Source: JBLMYQ01 sp050258375
Lineage (GTDB): Bacteria > Bacillota > Clostridia > Acetivibrionales > UBA4821
Length of the DNA stretch: 55,934 nucleotides
Assembly (NCBI GenBank): GCA_050258375.1
Contig: JBLMYQ010000011.1
Coordinates: forward strand, 1-55,934
Reading direction: 5' to 3'
Part shown: piece by piece, positions 25,595 through 34,049 of the stretch
Numbering within the stretch: position 1 is the first letter of the stretch
How the letters are laid out: each line of letters begins with the position of its first letter
Translations under genes and position numbers: made by a program
The notes under the pieces: model-generated
Told to the model about the DNA's origin: nothing
What the model saw: the letters and a program-made list of their open reading frames with translations, nothing else
Database searches by the model: none

Positions 25595-26176
25595 TTACAT
25601 AAGCAGCACCTTTTTTCTATTAAGATTCAGCCGGCACACCGCACTTTGTATTCCATTAGCAGTTAAATCAGCCATTTGCATTACAATGCTCAATCTGGTA
25701 TTTTGTAGAACCATAAATTCCATAAACCCACTAAAGTTTACTATTCCTGTTATTGAAATATCCCCTACTTCAGGAAGCTCTTTATTAACTCCTATTCCAG
25801 GTTTAATAGCCCCCTCGGCTATTGTAATATAACCTATATGTTCAGTGCTTCCAAGGCAAGCATCTATTGCAATCACTAAGGGTTTTTGGTAAGTATCATA
25901 AATTTGCCTTATATTTTCTTCAAGGTTCTTCGCATGCACCGGATTATCAAGCGTTCCATATACATTAATATTATCATATGGAGCATTGATGAGCTTATAT
26001 CCTACCAACGGTCCAAAGCTATCTCCGGTACATCTGTCAGTACCTATACATAATATTACTATCTGTTCATAATCACCTGCTTTTTGGTCTATCATATCAA
26101 AAAGTATCTTTGAAAAATTCTTCAAAGCTTCTGGATGATTGACATCAAAATACTTTTGCGTGAGTTTATTTCCCAT
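25595..26176 (-). CDS. yyaC: YyaC family putative spore protein (DUF1256)
   Basis: 193 residues. The family is related in fold to the GPR spore protease and is found in spore formers, though its activity is not settled. Hallmarks are CIGTDRCTGDSFGPLVG at about 43-59, IAIDACLG with an acidic pair, and GDISITGIVN. The start is ATG with GGAGGGAG upstream. It is monocistronic and divergent from the HMA-fold gene. It supports a sporulating host. Confidence 0.9.
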   Translation of the reverse strand: MGNKLTQKYFDVNHPEALKNFSKILFDMIDQKAGDYEQIVILCIGTDRCTGDSFGPLVGYKLINAPYDNINVYGTLDNPVHAKNLEENIRQIYDTYQKPLVIAIDACLGSTEHIGYITIAEGAIKPGIGVNKELPEVGDISITGIVNFSGFMEFMVLQNTRLSIVMQMADLTANGIQSAVCRLNLNRKKVLLM

Positions 26177-26344
26177 TCAAATTCTCCCTCCGGAAATTTA
26201 AAACAATATATATTATTTCCGTAGGATACCCATTTATTCTTATTTGGAAAATTATTAAAGGTCTTACCGCTTCATAAAAATGTATAAATTTTCTTTTTTG
26301 GAAAAAACTATAATGTGAAAATAATTAATACGGAGGTGATTTAC

Positions 26345-26551
26345 TTGGAAACAACATACTTTAATGTAAATGGACTTATTGACAATAAAGCTGCAAACAA
26401 ATTAAAAAATGTAGTATCTTCGCTAAGTGGTGTATCGGATGTAAATGTTAATTTATTTGACTCAAAGGTAACAGTAACTTATGACCCAATTACTACTGAT
26501 ATCTCTACTATAAAAAATACTATTTACAGCTCAGGGTTTAAAGTACAATAA
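26345..26551 (+). CDS. HMA-fold protein lacking the metal-binding cysteines
   Basis: 68 residues from the TTG behind a perfect GGAGGTGAT site. The beta-alpha-beta-beta-alpha-beta pattern of heavy-metal-associated domains is clear (VNGLIDNKAANKL, LSGVSDVNVNLFDSKVTVTYDP, IKNTIYSSGFKV), as in CopZ. The CxxC that normally follows the first strand is absent; the position reads LIDNK and there is no Cys at all. It therefore cannot bind Cu(I) in the usual way. Monocistronic with a strong terminator, which argues it is an expressed gene, not debris. Confidence 0.8.
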   Translation: METTYFNVNGLIDNKAANKLKNVVSSLSGVSDVNVNLFDSKVTVTYDPITTDISTIKNTIYSSGFKVQ

Positions 26552-26607
26552 AAAATAGAAGAAAAGAGTTGCTCTGAAGTACAGAGCAACTCTTTTCTTC
26601 TATTTTT
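26551..26607. terminator. Terminator of the HMA-fold gene, 26 bp perfect stem
   Basis: Arms 26551-26576 and 26582-26607 are perfectly complementary around a 5-base loop and begin at the stop codon. The poly-A/poly-T ends suit termination in both directions. Confidence 0.88.
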
Positions 26608-26756
26608 AGGAAAATTTATGCTCTTGTGGTTCTAATTTCCTTATGATAAAATGATATTTGTTTAACTTTATATATAAAAGATATTCTCATCAATAATTTG
26701 AGGGGAGGATAGTTATTTTTTCTAATGTTTTATTAAGAAAAAAGGAGGACGTTAAA

Positions 26757-27464
26757 ATGCTGGATTATATTAAGAGAGATTGTAAAAAGAACCTAAATGA
26801 ACATCGCCAATCTTCCATTTTTTGTTTTCTTATGCTTTTTGCTGTAGGCTTTTCTATTCTTTCCGGATATTTTTCTAAAGCTTTTGTGGCTGCCATAAGT
26901 TTTGCAATAGCATTCATTTTATTTACTCTGTTTATGGTTTTAAACTCCTATCTTATTTATTTGAGTGAAATGAGTAAGAAAAAGAAGTATCAAGAAACTC
27001 TCGAAAAGCATCAAGCCTTATTAAACAAAATTGCTTCGGGCGAAATACCCGGCTTGGAATGCGGCCCCCCTATGGCAGAACAAGAAATATCAGCTCTTGA
27101 AAAAGAAATTGGTATCTCACTGCCTGACAGCTATAAGATGTTCCTATCAATCGTTGGAGAGCTGAAATATCAGCCAAAGATATCATTGGATAATTCTTGT
27201 GCTTATATATTCGGCAGTAGGATGCTTGAAAAAACTATTATCTTAAGGAGAAAAAGTGTAATTCCCAATAACTTTCTTCTTCTGACGCCGAATTACTTCA
27301 TGGACACCTCCTCTTTGGACCCTTTAACCGGCGAATACAATATTGTACTTTGGGATGGTGCAAAAGCAAAAATTATGTATCATAATTTTTATGATTTTTT
27401 ACAGGAGATTCGTTACACAAACCAGATGTCCAGATATGGAAAAGCCTTAATATCAATCAAGTAA
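26757..27464 (+). CDS. Membrane-anchored SMI1/KNR4 (SUKH) domain protein
   Basis: 235 residues. Two adjacent hydrophobic segments (about 21-65) anchor the N-terminus; a charged linker precedes a SUKH domain (about 107-235) recognised by ISALEKEIGISLPDSYKMFL and the following VGE turn. SUKH proteins are often immunity proteins against polymorphic nuclease toxins, but many are uncharacterised. No toxin gene is adjacent, so an immunity role is only possible. Start ATG after AAGGAGG. Confidence 0.82.
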   Translation: MLDYIKRDCKKNLNEHRQSSIFCFLMLFAVGFSILSGYFSKAFVAAISFAIAFILFTLFMVLNSYLIYLSEMSKKKKYQETLEKHQALLNKIASGEIPGLECGPPMAEQEISALEKEIGISLPDSYKMFLSIVGELKYQPKISLDNSCAYIFGSRMLEKTIILRRKSVIPNNFLLLTPNYFMDTSSLDPLTGEYNIVLWDGAKAKIMYHNFYDFLQEIRYTNQMSRYGKALISIK

Positions 27465-27514
27465 ACAAAAAAACCGATGGAGGAGTTTTCACTCATACCA
27501 TCGGTTTTTTGTTT
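27463..27514. terminator. Bidirectional terminator between SUKH gene and wecB
   Basis: AAACAAAAAA-CCGATGG pairs with CCATCGG-TTTTTTGTTT around a ~17-base loop. It overlaps both stop codons, so the convergent genes share it. Confidence 0.85.
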
Positions 27515-28655
27515 ATACCTTAAATTCGTCTGGTTTTTTATCACTTAATCCATATTCGTATAATATTGCATCTGCTATTCTTCTGGAAGCATTCCCGTCT
27601 CCATAAGGATTTACAGCCTTTGCCATCCTGTTATATTCATCGGGATTATCAAGAAGCTCGCAAGATAATTCAAATATTTTATTCTTATCTGTACCCGCAA
27701 TTTTAACTGTTCCAGCCGTAATCGCTTCAGGTCTTTCAGTCTCGTTTCTGAGAACCAGAACAGGCTTTCCAAGCGAAGGTGCTTCCTCCTGTAAGCCTCC
27801 GGAATCTGTAAGCACCATGCAGCATCTATCCATTATGTTATGGAGTTCTAATACATCCAGAGGAGCAATAAGATGTACATTTTTAATGCCTGAAAGTATC
27901 TCGTTTGCAGTTTCTTTTACAATTGGATTGAGATGAACAGGATAAACCACTTCAATATCCTCATATCTTTCAGCAATCATTTTTAATGCAGTACATATAT
28001 TTTTTAATGGCTCTCCCCAATTTTCCCTTCTGTGTGCAGTTACAAGAATTATTCTTTTTGATAAATCAAGATTTCTTAAGGTTTCATCATTAAACACATA
28101 ATTTTGTTTAACAGTGGTTTTTAGTGCATCAATTACAGTATTCCCTGTTATATATATTTTTTCAGCCTTTACAGCCTCATTTAGAAGATTATTCTTGTTT
28201 ATAGGTGTGGGAGCAAAATGGAAATCGGTTAAAGCTCCGGTAAGCTTGCGGTTTATTTCTTCGGGGAATGGTGCATATTTATCAAAAGTCCTAAGCCCTG
28301 CTTCAACATGTCCCACCTTGGTTTGAGCATAAAATGCAGCAAGAGAACCTGCGAAGGTTGTTGTTGTATCTCCATGAACTAAAACAACATCCGGTTTTTC
28401 CTGCATTATCACATCATGTAAGCCCTCAAGCGCTCTCGTTGTTATCCCTGCAAGGGTCTGCTTCTCCTTCATAATATCAAGGTCAAAATCAGGTTTTATA
28501 TCAAAAGCATCAAGCACTTGATCAAGCATCTGTCTATGCTGTGCTGTTACGCAAACTATTGTTTTAATATCTTTCCGTGTTTTTAATTCATTTACCAGTG
28601 GTGCCATTTTTATTGCCTCTGGTCTTGTACCAAAGACTGTCATTACTTTAATCAT
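27513..28655 (-). CDS. wecB: UDP-N-acetylglucosamine 2-epimerase (non-hydrolysing)
   Basis: 380 residues from the ATG behind GGGAG; the in-frame ATG 24 bases upstream lacks a site. It interconverts UDP-GlcNAc and UDP-ManNAc, the donor for wall-polymer linkage units. TVFGTRPEAIKMAPL at the N-terminus, HVEAGLRT, VHGDTTT and DSGGLQEEAP with the ERPEA motif are the family signatures. Third gene of upp-tagO-wecB, following a lipid carrier GlcNAc-1-P transferase; with TagA elsewhere in the window the linkage pathway is represented. Confidence 0.96.
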   Translation of the reverse strand: MIKVMTVFGTRPEAIKMAPLVNELKTRKDIKTIVCVTAQHRQMLDQVLDAFDIKPDFDLDIMKEKQTLAGITTRALEGLHDVIMQEKPDVVLVHGDTTTTFAGSLAAFYAQTKVGHVEAGLRTFDKYAPFPEEINRKLTGALTDFHFAPTPINKNNLLNEAVKAEKIYITGNTVIDALKTTVKQNYVFNDETLRNLDLSKRIILVTAHRRENWGEPLKNICTALKMIAERYEDIEVVYPVHLNPIVKETANEILSGIKNVHLIAPLDVLELHNIMDRCCMVLTDSGGLQEEAPSLGKPVLVLRNETERPEAITAGTVKIAGTDKNKIFELSCELLDNPDEYNRMAKAVNPYGDGNASRRIADAILYEYGLSDKKPDEFKV

Positions 28656-28678
28656 TAAATTCTCCCTTTGAAACATCA

Positions 28679-29785
28679 TTATTTTCCTGCATGCTCTTCC
28701 GGCTTATCTTTGCTTTTTTCTTCGTTCATGTCTTCCATATATTTTGCTCCGGCAATTACAAATACAGCAACAGAAAACAGCAGGATTATTGCTCTAAAAA
28801 CACCTTTTGTAGCAAGTTCAATTGCACATATTCCTAAGAATCCGCTAATTATATAAAGTACAATGACTGTCTGTTTCTGTGAAAAACCCATATCGATAAG
28901 CCTATGATGCAAATGACCTCTGTCTGCCTGCATTATCGGTTTGCCATTAAATAATCTTCTTAGTATAGCAAAGGCAGTGTCAAAGATAGGAAGTGCAAGA
29001 ATCAGCAGCGGAACTGAAATTGCAATTGTTGCATAGCTTTTCATCATTCCCATAACTGAGACAGCCGCCAGAGCAAAGCCCAAGAAATTAGAACCGGTAT
29101 CTCCCATAAAGATTTTAGCCGGATTAAAGTTAAAAGGTAAAAATCCCAGTGTAGCTCCTGCCAAAGCTGCTATAAGAGATACAACTCCATACTGCTGCTC
29201 AAAGATTGAAATAAAAAGAAGTGCCAGCATAGCAATTGAAGAAACGCCTGCCGCCAACCCATCCAAGCCATCAATAAAATTTATTGCATTAGTGATTCCA
29301 ACAATCCAGATAACTGTTAAAGGAACAGCCAAAAATCCAAGAGCTGTAAAGCCGCTGGCTGAAAACGGATTGGTTATTTCTTCTATAGTTATACCGCTTA
29401 AAACTACAATAAGTGCCGCAATAACTTGAAAAATCATTTTTACCCAAGGCTTTAAAGTCCTTGCATCATCAATAATTCCTATGCAGATTATTATAAAAGA
29501 ACCTATAAGGAGTCCCTCAAACCTGGAATCCAGCTTGGTTATGCCCGTATCAATATAATTTACAATAATAATATAAAGAATAGACACAATGAAACCAATG
29601 AAGATTGCCAACCCTCCCAATCTAGCCAATGGCTTATTATGCATTCTTCTTTCATCCTTTGGTACATCTACAGCACCAATTTTAAAAGCAAGCTTCCGAA
29701 CTAAAGGTGTTGTAAAGAATGCCACTGTAAATGCAATTGCAAAAGGTAAAATATATTCCATCTGAAAAAATATGCTGTTTTTCAA
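28679..29785 (-). CDS. tagO: Undecaprenyl-phosphate GlcNAc-1-phosphate transferase, MraY family
   Basis: 368 residues from a TTG preceded by AGAGGTG; earlier in-frame starts have no site. About ten to eleven membrane helices. The family Asp motifs are present: GIIDDARTLKPW, NAINFIDGLDGLAAG and FMGDTGSNFLG, and the cytoplasmic HLHHRLIDMGFS loop typical of the WecA/TagO branch. It starts wall-polymer synthesis by putting GlcNAc-1-P on the lipid carrier. It is between upp and wecB. The C-terminal ~25 residues are charged. Confidence 0.92.
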   Translation of the reverse strand: MKNSIFFQMEYILPFAIAFTVAFFTTPLVRKLAFKIGAVDVPKDERRMHNKPLARLGGLAIFIGFIVSILYIIIVNYIDTGITKLDSRFEGLLIGSFIIICIGIIDDARTLKPWVKMIFQVIAALIVVLSGITIEEITNPFSASGFTALGFLAVPLTVIWIVGITNAINFIDGLDGLAAGVSSIAMLALLFISIFEQQYGVVSLIAALAGATLGFLPFNFNPAKIFMGDTGSNFLGFALAAVSVMGMMKSYATIAISVPLLILALPIFDTAFAILRRLFNGKPIMQADRGHLHHRLIDMGFSQKQTVIVLYIISGFLGICAIELATKGVFRAIILLFSVAVFVIAGAKYMEDMNEEKSKDKPEEHAGK

Positions 29786-29798
29786 AAGCTGCACCTCT

Positions 29799-30428
29799 CT
29801 ATTTTGTTCCGAACAAGCGATCCCCAGCATCACCCAGCCCGGGTATTATATATGCATGGCTATCAAGCTTTTCATCAACGGCAGCACAAAATATATTAAC
29901 ATCAGGATGCTCTTTGTTAATCCTCTTTATACCATCTGTTGACGCAATCAGGCACATAAGCTTGATATTTTTAACCCCTTGCTTTTTTATGTAATCGATT
30001 GCCGCTGCCGCAGAGCCTCCCGTAGCAAGCATAGGATCAAGGATTACAAACTCTCTTTCTGCTGCATCTACTGGTAATTTGCAGTAATACTCAACCGGTT
30101 TAAGTGTGTCCGGATCTCTGTATAAGCCAATATGTCCAACCTTGGCAGAAGGAATCAGCTTTAGCATAGCATCAACCATCCCAAGACCCGCTCTTAAAAT
30201 AGGAACTATTCCAAGCTTTTTCCCGGAAATGACCTTAGTTTTTGCTATACCCATAGGAGTTTCTATTTCAACTTCCTTCAAAGGCATGCTCCTTGTTACT
30301 TCATATCCCATTAGCATTGCAATCTCAGAAACAAGCTCTCTGAATTCTTTGGTGTTGGTATTCTTATCTCTAAGCATAGAAAGTTTATGCTGAATAAGCG
30401 GATGATCAATAATTGTTGTATTTTTCAT
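29799..30428 (-). CDS. upp: Uracil phosphoribosyltransferase
   Basis: 209 residues, full length. It salvages uracil to UMP with PRPP. The PRPP loop DPMLATGGSA is at 131-140, VPILRAGLGMV at 75-85, and the C-terminal YIIPGLGDAGDRLFGT uracil-binding loop is complete. Start ATG with GGAGG. First gene of an operon leading into tagO and wecB, which links pyrimidine salvage and nucleotide-sugar use on one transcript. A 24-base perfect palindrome lies upstream. Confidence 0.97.
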   Translation of the reverse strand: MKNTTIIDHPLIQHKLSMLRDKNTNTKEFRELVSEIAMLMGYEVTRSMPLKEVEIETPMGIAKTKVISGKKLGIVPILRAGLGMVDAMLKLIPSAKVGHIGLYRDPDTLKPVEYYCKLPVDAAEREFVILDPMLATGGSAAAAIDYIKKQGVKNIKLMCLIASTDGIKRINKEHPDVNIFCAAVDEKLDSHAYIIPGLGDAGDRLFGTK

Positions 30429-30474
30429 AAATCCCTCCTGATAATTTTTCTGTTTCCTATATCTAACAACAAAT

Positions 30475-30503
30475 ATTTTATACCATTAACAAATTCATGT
30501 CAA
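30475..30503 (-). promoter_or_regulatory. Promoter of upp-tagO-wecB
   Basis: Minus-strand TTGACA (30498-30503), 17 bp, TAAAAT (30475-30480), about 45 bp upstream of upp. Confidence 0.75.
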
Positions 30504-30547
30504 ACAAGCCAGCCGGGCATAAGATTAATGGGAAAACATATTTTGCA

Positions 30548-30571
30548 AATTTGAATAATATTATTCAAATT
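30548..30571. promoter_or_regulatory. 24-base perfect palindrome upstream of upp
   Basis: AATTTGAATAAT followed directly by its complement. It lies 45 bp upstream of the upp -35 and 22 bp after the glnA terminator. It could be a dimeric-regulator operator; no known consensus was recognised. Confidence 0.4.
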
Positions 30572-30593
30572 ACTAATATGTGCTCGTAAATTT

Positions 30594-30653
30594 AAAGAAT
30601 AATAAAAAGGTACGCAATTCGAAAGTGAATTGCGTACCTTTTTATTATTCTTT
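30594..30653. terminator. Terminator of glnA, 27 bp perfect stem
   Basis: Arms 30594-30620 and 30627-30653 are perfectly complementary around a 6-base loop. The right arm touches the glnA stop codon. Symmetric A/T ends. Confidence 0.88.
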
Positions 30654-31984
30654 TAAAACTTTGTCAGATATTTATCAATTTCCCACTCATGAACTTTGGT
30701 CTTATATTCTTCCCACTCAATCTTTTTAGCTTCAACAAATCTGTTAAATACATGCTCACCGAGCGTTTCCCTTGCAAGTTTACTGTTTTCAAGCTCACTT
30801 ACTGCCTCTTCAAGGTTTCTTGGAAGTCCTGCAATCCCCAACTCTTCCCTTTCTTTTTTGCTCATTGCAAATATATTTTTGTCTACCGATTCTGGTGGCT
30901 GAATATTATTTTTAATTCCATCCAGTCCGGCCATTAGCATAGCAGCCAATGCGAGATAAGGATTACATGCCGGATCCGGGCACCTAAGCTCAAGTCTGGT
31001 TGAGCTTCCACGATTAGCAGGCACCCTGATAAGCGGACTCCTATTTATTCCTGACCATGCAATATATACCGGTGCTTCATAATCAGGTACAAGCCTCTTA
31101 TATGAATTTACTATTGGATTTGTAACCGCAATTATGGATCTTATGTTTTTAAGCAATCCACCCATAAAATTGTAAGCGTCATTACTTAACTGCAATTTCC
31201 CATTAGGATCATAAAATGCATTCTGTCCATTCTTGAAAAGTGATTGGTTTGTGTGCATTCCAGAACCGTTTATTCCATATATTGGCTTGGGCATAAAGGT
31301 TGCATGAAGACCATGTCTTTGAGCAATAGTCTTAACCACCAGTTTAAAAGTCATTATATTGTCTGCAGCAGTAAGGGCATCTTCATATTTGAAATCAATT
31401 TCATGCTGTCCCGGTGCAACTTCGTGATGCGAAGCTTCTATTTCAAATCCCATTTCTTCAAGAGCAACGCACATATCCCTTCTTGCATTTTCTCCAAGGT
31501 CAACAGGACCGAGGTCAAAATACCCTGCATTATCATGGGTTATGGTAGTAGGATTTCCCTCTGAATCAGTTAGGAATAAAAAGAATTCGCATTCAGGTCC
31601 GACATAATAAGTATATCCCATATCTTGAGCTTCTTTTAGAGCTTTTTTCAATATATACCTCGGGTCTCCTTCAAAAGGAGTTCCATCCGGATTGTAGATA
31701 TCACAAATAAGCCTTGCAACATTTCCATTCTGCGATCTCCAAGGAAATACTGTAAATGTATTAGGATCAGGTCTGAGGTACATATCTGACTCTTCAATTC
31801 TTACAAATCCTTCAATTGAAGAACCATCAAACATACATTGATTATTTAATGCCTTTTCCAACTGTTCACTGGTTATTGAAACATTTTTTAATGTTCCAAA
31901 AATATCAGTAAATTGAAGTCTGATAAATTTAACATCATTTTCTTTTACAAGAGCTTTAACATCCTCTGCCGTATAGTTTTTCAT
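30653..31984 (-). CDS. glnA: Glutamine synthetase type I
   Basis: 444 residues from the ATG behind GGAGATAT; an upstream in-frame start is ignored. The length matches the Bacillus-type GSI-alpha enzyme. It makes glutamine from glutamate, ammonia and ATP. Signatures seen are CMFDGSSIEGF, GPECEFFLF, HHEVAPGQHEIDF, MPKPIYGINGSGMH and NRGSSTRLELRCPD. The C-terminus lacks the extra adenylylation-type extension of the beta class. Monocistronic with a structured leader and strong terminator. Confidence 0.97.
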   Translation of the reverse strand: MKNYTAEDVKALVKENDVKFIRLQFTDIFGTLKNVSITSEQLEKALNNQCMFDGSSIEGFVRIEESDMYLRPDPNTFTVFPWRSQNGNVARLICDIYNPDGTPFEGDPRYILKKALKEAQDMGYTYYVGPECEFFLFLTDSEGNPTTITHDNAGYFDLGPVDLGENARRDMCVALEEMGFEIEASHHEVAPGQHEIDFKYEDALTAADNIMTFKLVVKTIAQRHGLHATFMPKPIYGINGSGMHTNQSLFKNGQNAFYDPNGKLQLSNDAYNFMGGLLKNIRSIIAVTNPIVNSYKRLVPDYEAPVYIAWSGINRSPLIRVPANRGSSTRLELRCPDPACNPYLALAAMLMAGLDGIKNNIQPPESVDKNIFAMSKKEREELGIAGLPRNLEEAVSELENSKLARETLGEHVFNRFVEAKKIEWEEYKTKVHEWEIDKYLTKF

Positions 31985-32022
31985 ATCATATCTCCTTTCA
32001 ATTGTTAAATCACATAAAATTA

Positions 32023-32060
32023 GCGTCCTCAATAAACCCTTTAACGGGAACCGAGAACGC
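32023..32060 (-). promoter_or_regulatory. Structured 5' leader of glnA
   Basis: In the ~100-base leader the minus-strand transcript forms GCGTTCTC paired with GAGGACGC (one G-U) around an inner CCC/GGG hairpin with a GTTAAA loop. Nitrogen-responsive control is plausible for a glnA leader, but I could not match it to a known glutamine riboswitch or ANTAR target. Confidence 0.4.
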
Positions 32061-32092
32061 CATTGTTCTACCTTGTATCTTTTCCATAATTG

Positions 32093-32122
32093 ATTATATC
32101 ATACCTTTAAATTAAGAATCAA
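32093..32122 (-). promoter_or_regulatory. Promoter of glnA
   Basis: Minus-strand TTGATT (32117-32122), 18 bp, TATAAT (32093-32098), about 109 bp upstream of the start codon. Confidence 0.65.
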
Positions 32123-32136
32123 TTAAATTTTTTAGT

Positions 32137-32502
32137 TTATTTTGTAGTTACTACTTTATTAAGTATCTCTACAATTTTTTCTTCTTTAAATGGTTTTACA
32201 ATAAAGTTTTTTGCCCCTGCCATAACAGCTTCACGGACAAACATTTCCTGCCCAAGTGCTGTAACCATGACAATTTTCGCTTCAGGATAATCCTTTCTTA
32301 TTTGCCTAACAGCTTCTATCCCGTCCATTCCGGGCATTGTAATATCCATAGTAACAACGTCAGGCTTTAGCTCGTCATACATTTTTACAGCCTTTATTCC
32401 GTTTTCTGCTTCTCCAACAATTTGCATGTTGTTTCTTTCAAGTATAATTTTAAGATTAGCTCTCATAAACTGAGTATCATCTGCTATTAAAACTCTAACC
32501 AA
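32137..32502 (-). CDS. Stand-alone CheY-like response regulator
   Basis: 121 residues, a single receiver domain without output domain. Phospho-acceptor Asp53 (VTMDITMPGMDG), the acidic pair Asp8-Asp9, Thr81 and Lys103 (IVKPF) are in place. The sequence is closest to CheY of Gram-positive bacteria. The start is TTG after GAGGTGAT. It is monocistronic and not beside chemotaxis genes, although a chemoreceptor is encoded ~15 kb away. It could act on the flagellar motor or another partner; the context does not decide. Confidence 0.92.
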   Translation of the reverse strand: MVRVLIADDTQFMRANLKIILERNNMQIVGEAENGIKAVKMYDELKPDVVTMDITMPGMDGIEAVRQIRKDYPEAKIVMVTALGQEMFVREAVMAGAKNFIVKPFKEEKIVEILNKVVTTK

Positions 32503-32695
32503 TCCATATCACCTCAGACCATAAGTAATTTACCATGCAAGAATACTTCCAGATTTTTACGAAGTGTTATACAAAATGTTTACTTAGCCATTAGTATTCC
32601 TTTTTATAAAATAATTATATAACAAAATTTGTGCTTTTTCAACAAGCTTTATTTTTAAATAAAAACAAAAAATAGAACGGTAAGAAAAAATTACT

Positions 32696-33169
32696 TTATA
32701 TCCCCAAAAACTTAGTTTTTATTTCCTTTGATGTTATATCTACTAAACAACATGAACATCGCGACCCGCCAGCCGGAAGAGAAACACTGCCCGGATTCAA
32801 CAGTAAAATATTATCTGAATAACTTTCATAAGGTATATGCGTATGACCGAACAAAACTATATCAGCACCAATCTTTCTGGCTCTTTCAGTTATTTTCGCA
32901 ACTCCGTTTTTAACTCCATAATGATTGCCATGCGTTACTAAAACCTTTTTCCCTTCTAATTCAAGTAAACATTCTGTAGGTTGATTGCTGTACCAATCGT
33001 TATTTCCTGCTACAGATATAACTTCACAATCCGGATATTCATATTCCAGCATTTCTGCATCTTTGACCAAATCACCCAGATGAATAATCTTATCAGCATT
33101 GTTGTTTGAGATAATATCAATCATTGCATCTGTTTTTCCATGAGAATCGCTAAACACAATAACTTTCAT
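32696..33169 (-). CDS. Metallophosphoesterase, YfcE/MJ0936 family
   Basis: 157 residues. All metal-binding motifs are present: DSH (8-10), GD (32-33), GNND (55-58), HGN (80-82) and GHTH (108-111), so it should be an active phosphodiesterase. Substrate unknown. It lies 16 bp after yycI on the same strand and may be the last gene of the wal operon. Confidence 0.93.
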   Translation of the reverse strand: MKVIVFSDSHGKTDAMIDIISNNNADKIIHLGDLVKDAEMLEYEYPDCEVISVAGNNDWYSNQPTECLLELEGKKVLVTHGNHYGVKNGVAKITERARKIGADIVLFGHTHIPYESYSDNILLLNPGSVSLPAGGSRCSCCLVDITSKEIKTKFLGI

Positions 33170-33185
33170 GACTTCTCCCTAATCT

Positions 33186-34034
33186 TTAAAATCTCGCTTT
33201 CATAATTCCTGTATATGCGTCAAAAATGAAGGTTCCCCTATCTGTCTTCACTTTCCATGCCGGATCCGCCTCTCCAAATCTTACAATCTCATTAGCTTTA
33301 TTTAAATCCGCATAGTAACCTATTGATATTTCCTTTACAGTAGTTTTCCCTTTATCCTTTAAAACTCTAACCAATTCAATAATCATATCTACAGGGGTAA
33401 TCTTCTTGCTCTTAGAAGTAAACCCATTATCCTCAATTAAGCCCTGCCTTATTATTATTTCTCCTTCAGGAATAACATTTACATTAATATAATTATTTAA
33501 TATTTCGCTTTTATTGCTAAAATATAAGTACTCGATTATTATCCCGTTCTTGCTTCTACTAACATTACCTTCAGTATATTTATCCAGCTTTAAGTATTTA
33601 TTCAGAGTGTTTCTAATGACTTCTTTTGCTTTTATTTCATTTGATAAAAGCTTTAAAGCTTCCTCTTTTCCAATATCTATTGTATATTCAACAAAACCAT
33701 TTCCATCATATTTTAATTGTTTTCTATCCGAGGAATAAATCTGTTCAACCCCATTATTTATTACCTTCCACTTACTTGTGCCTAAAATTTTATTTGTAGT
33801 TTGATTTTCTTCTACAATATAATTGGTTACTTTCATTCTGGGCAAAAGCTTTATCTGCGCAGGCAATGCTGCTTCTAAAACAATTTCATTTGAAGACAAA
33901 AGATTTTTTAAATTAGATATCTCCTCCGCCTTAAGCTCTTTTTGACTGTATTTCTGATTTACTTTAAATAACAAAAAAATATTAACTATTAAAAATACTA
34001 TTATCAGAATTGTCTTTACACGTGCCCAATTCAA
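33186..34034 (-). CDS. yycI: WalK regulatory protein YycI
   Basis: 282 residues. One N-terminal membrane helix (about 8-25) then an extracytoplasmic domain with the YycI pattern, ending in KTDRGTFIFDAYTGIMKARF. In Bacillus YycH and YycI contact the WalK membrane helices and restrain its activity. The start is TTG (preceded by AGGAGATGA). It lies 15 bp after yycH. Confidence 0.9.
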   Translation of the reverse strand: MNWARVKTILIIVFLIVNIFLLFKVNQKYSQKELKAEEISNLKNLLSSNEIVLEAALPAQIKLLPRMKVTNYIVEENQTTNKILGTSKWKVINNGVEQIYSSDRKQLKYDGNGFVEYTIDIGKEEALKLLSNEIKAKEVIRNTLNKYLKLDKYTEGNVSRSKNGIIIEYLYFSNKSEILNNYINVNVIPEGEIIIRQGLIEDNGFTSKSKKITPVDMIIELVRVLKDKGKTTVKEISIGYYADLNKANEIVRFGEADPAWKVKTDRGTFIFDAYTGIMKARF

Positions 34035-34049
34035 AAAATCATCTCCTAT

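Noticed and set aside
32023..32060. Glutamine riboswitch in the glnA leader
   Set aside because: Sequence lacks the conserved glnA-RNA core; described only as a structured leader.
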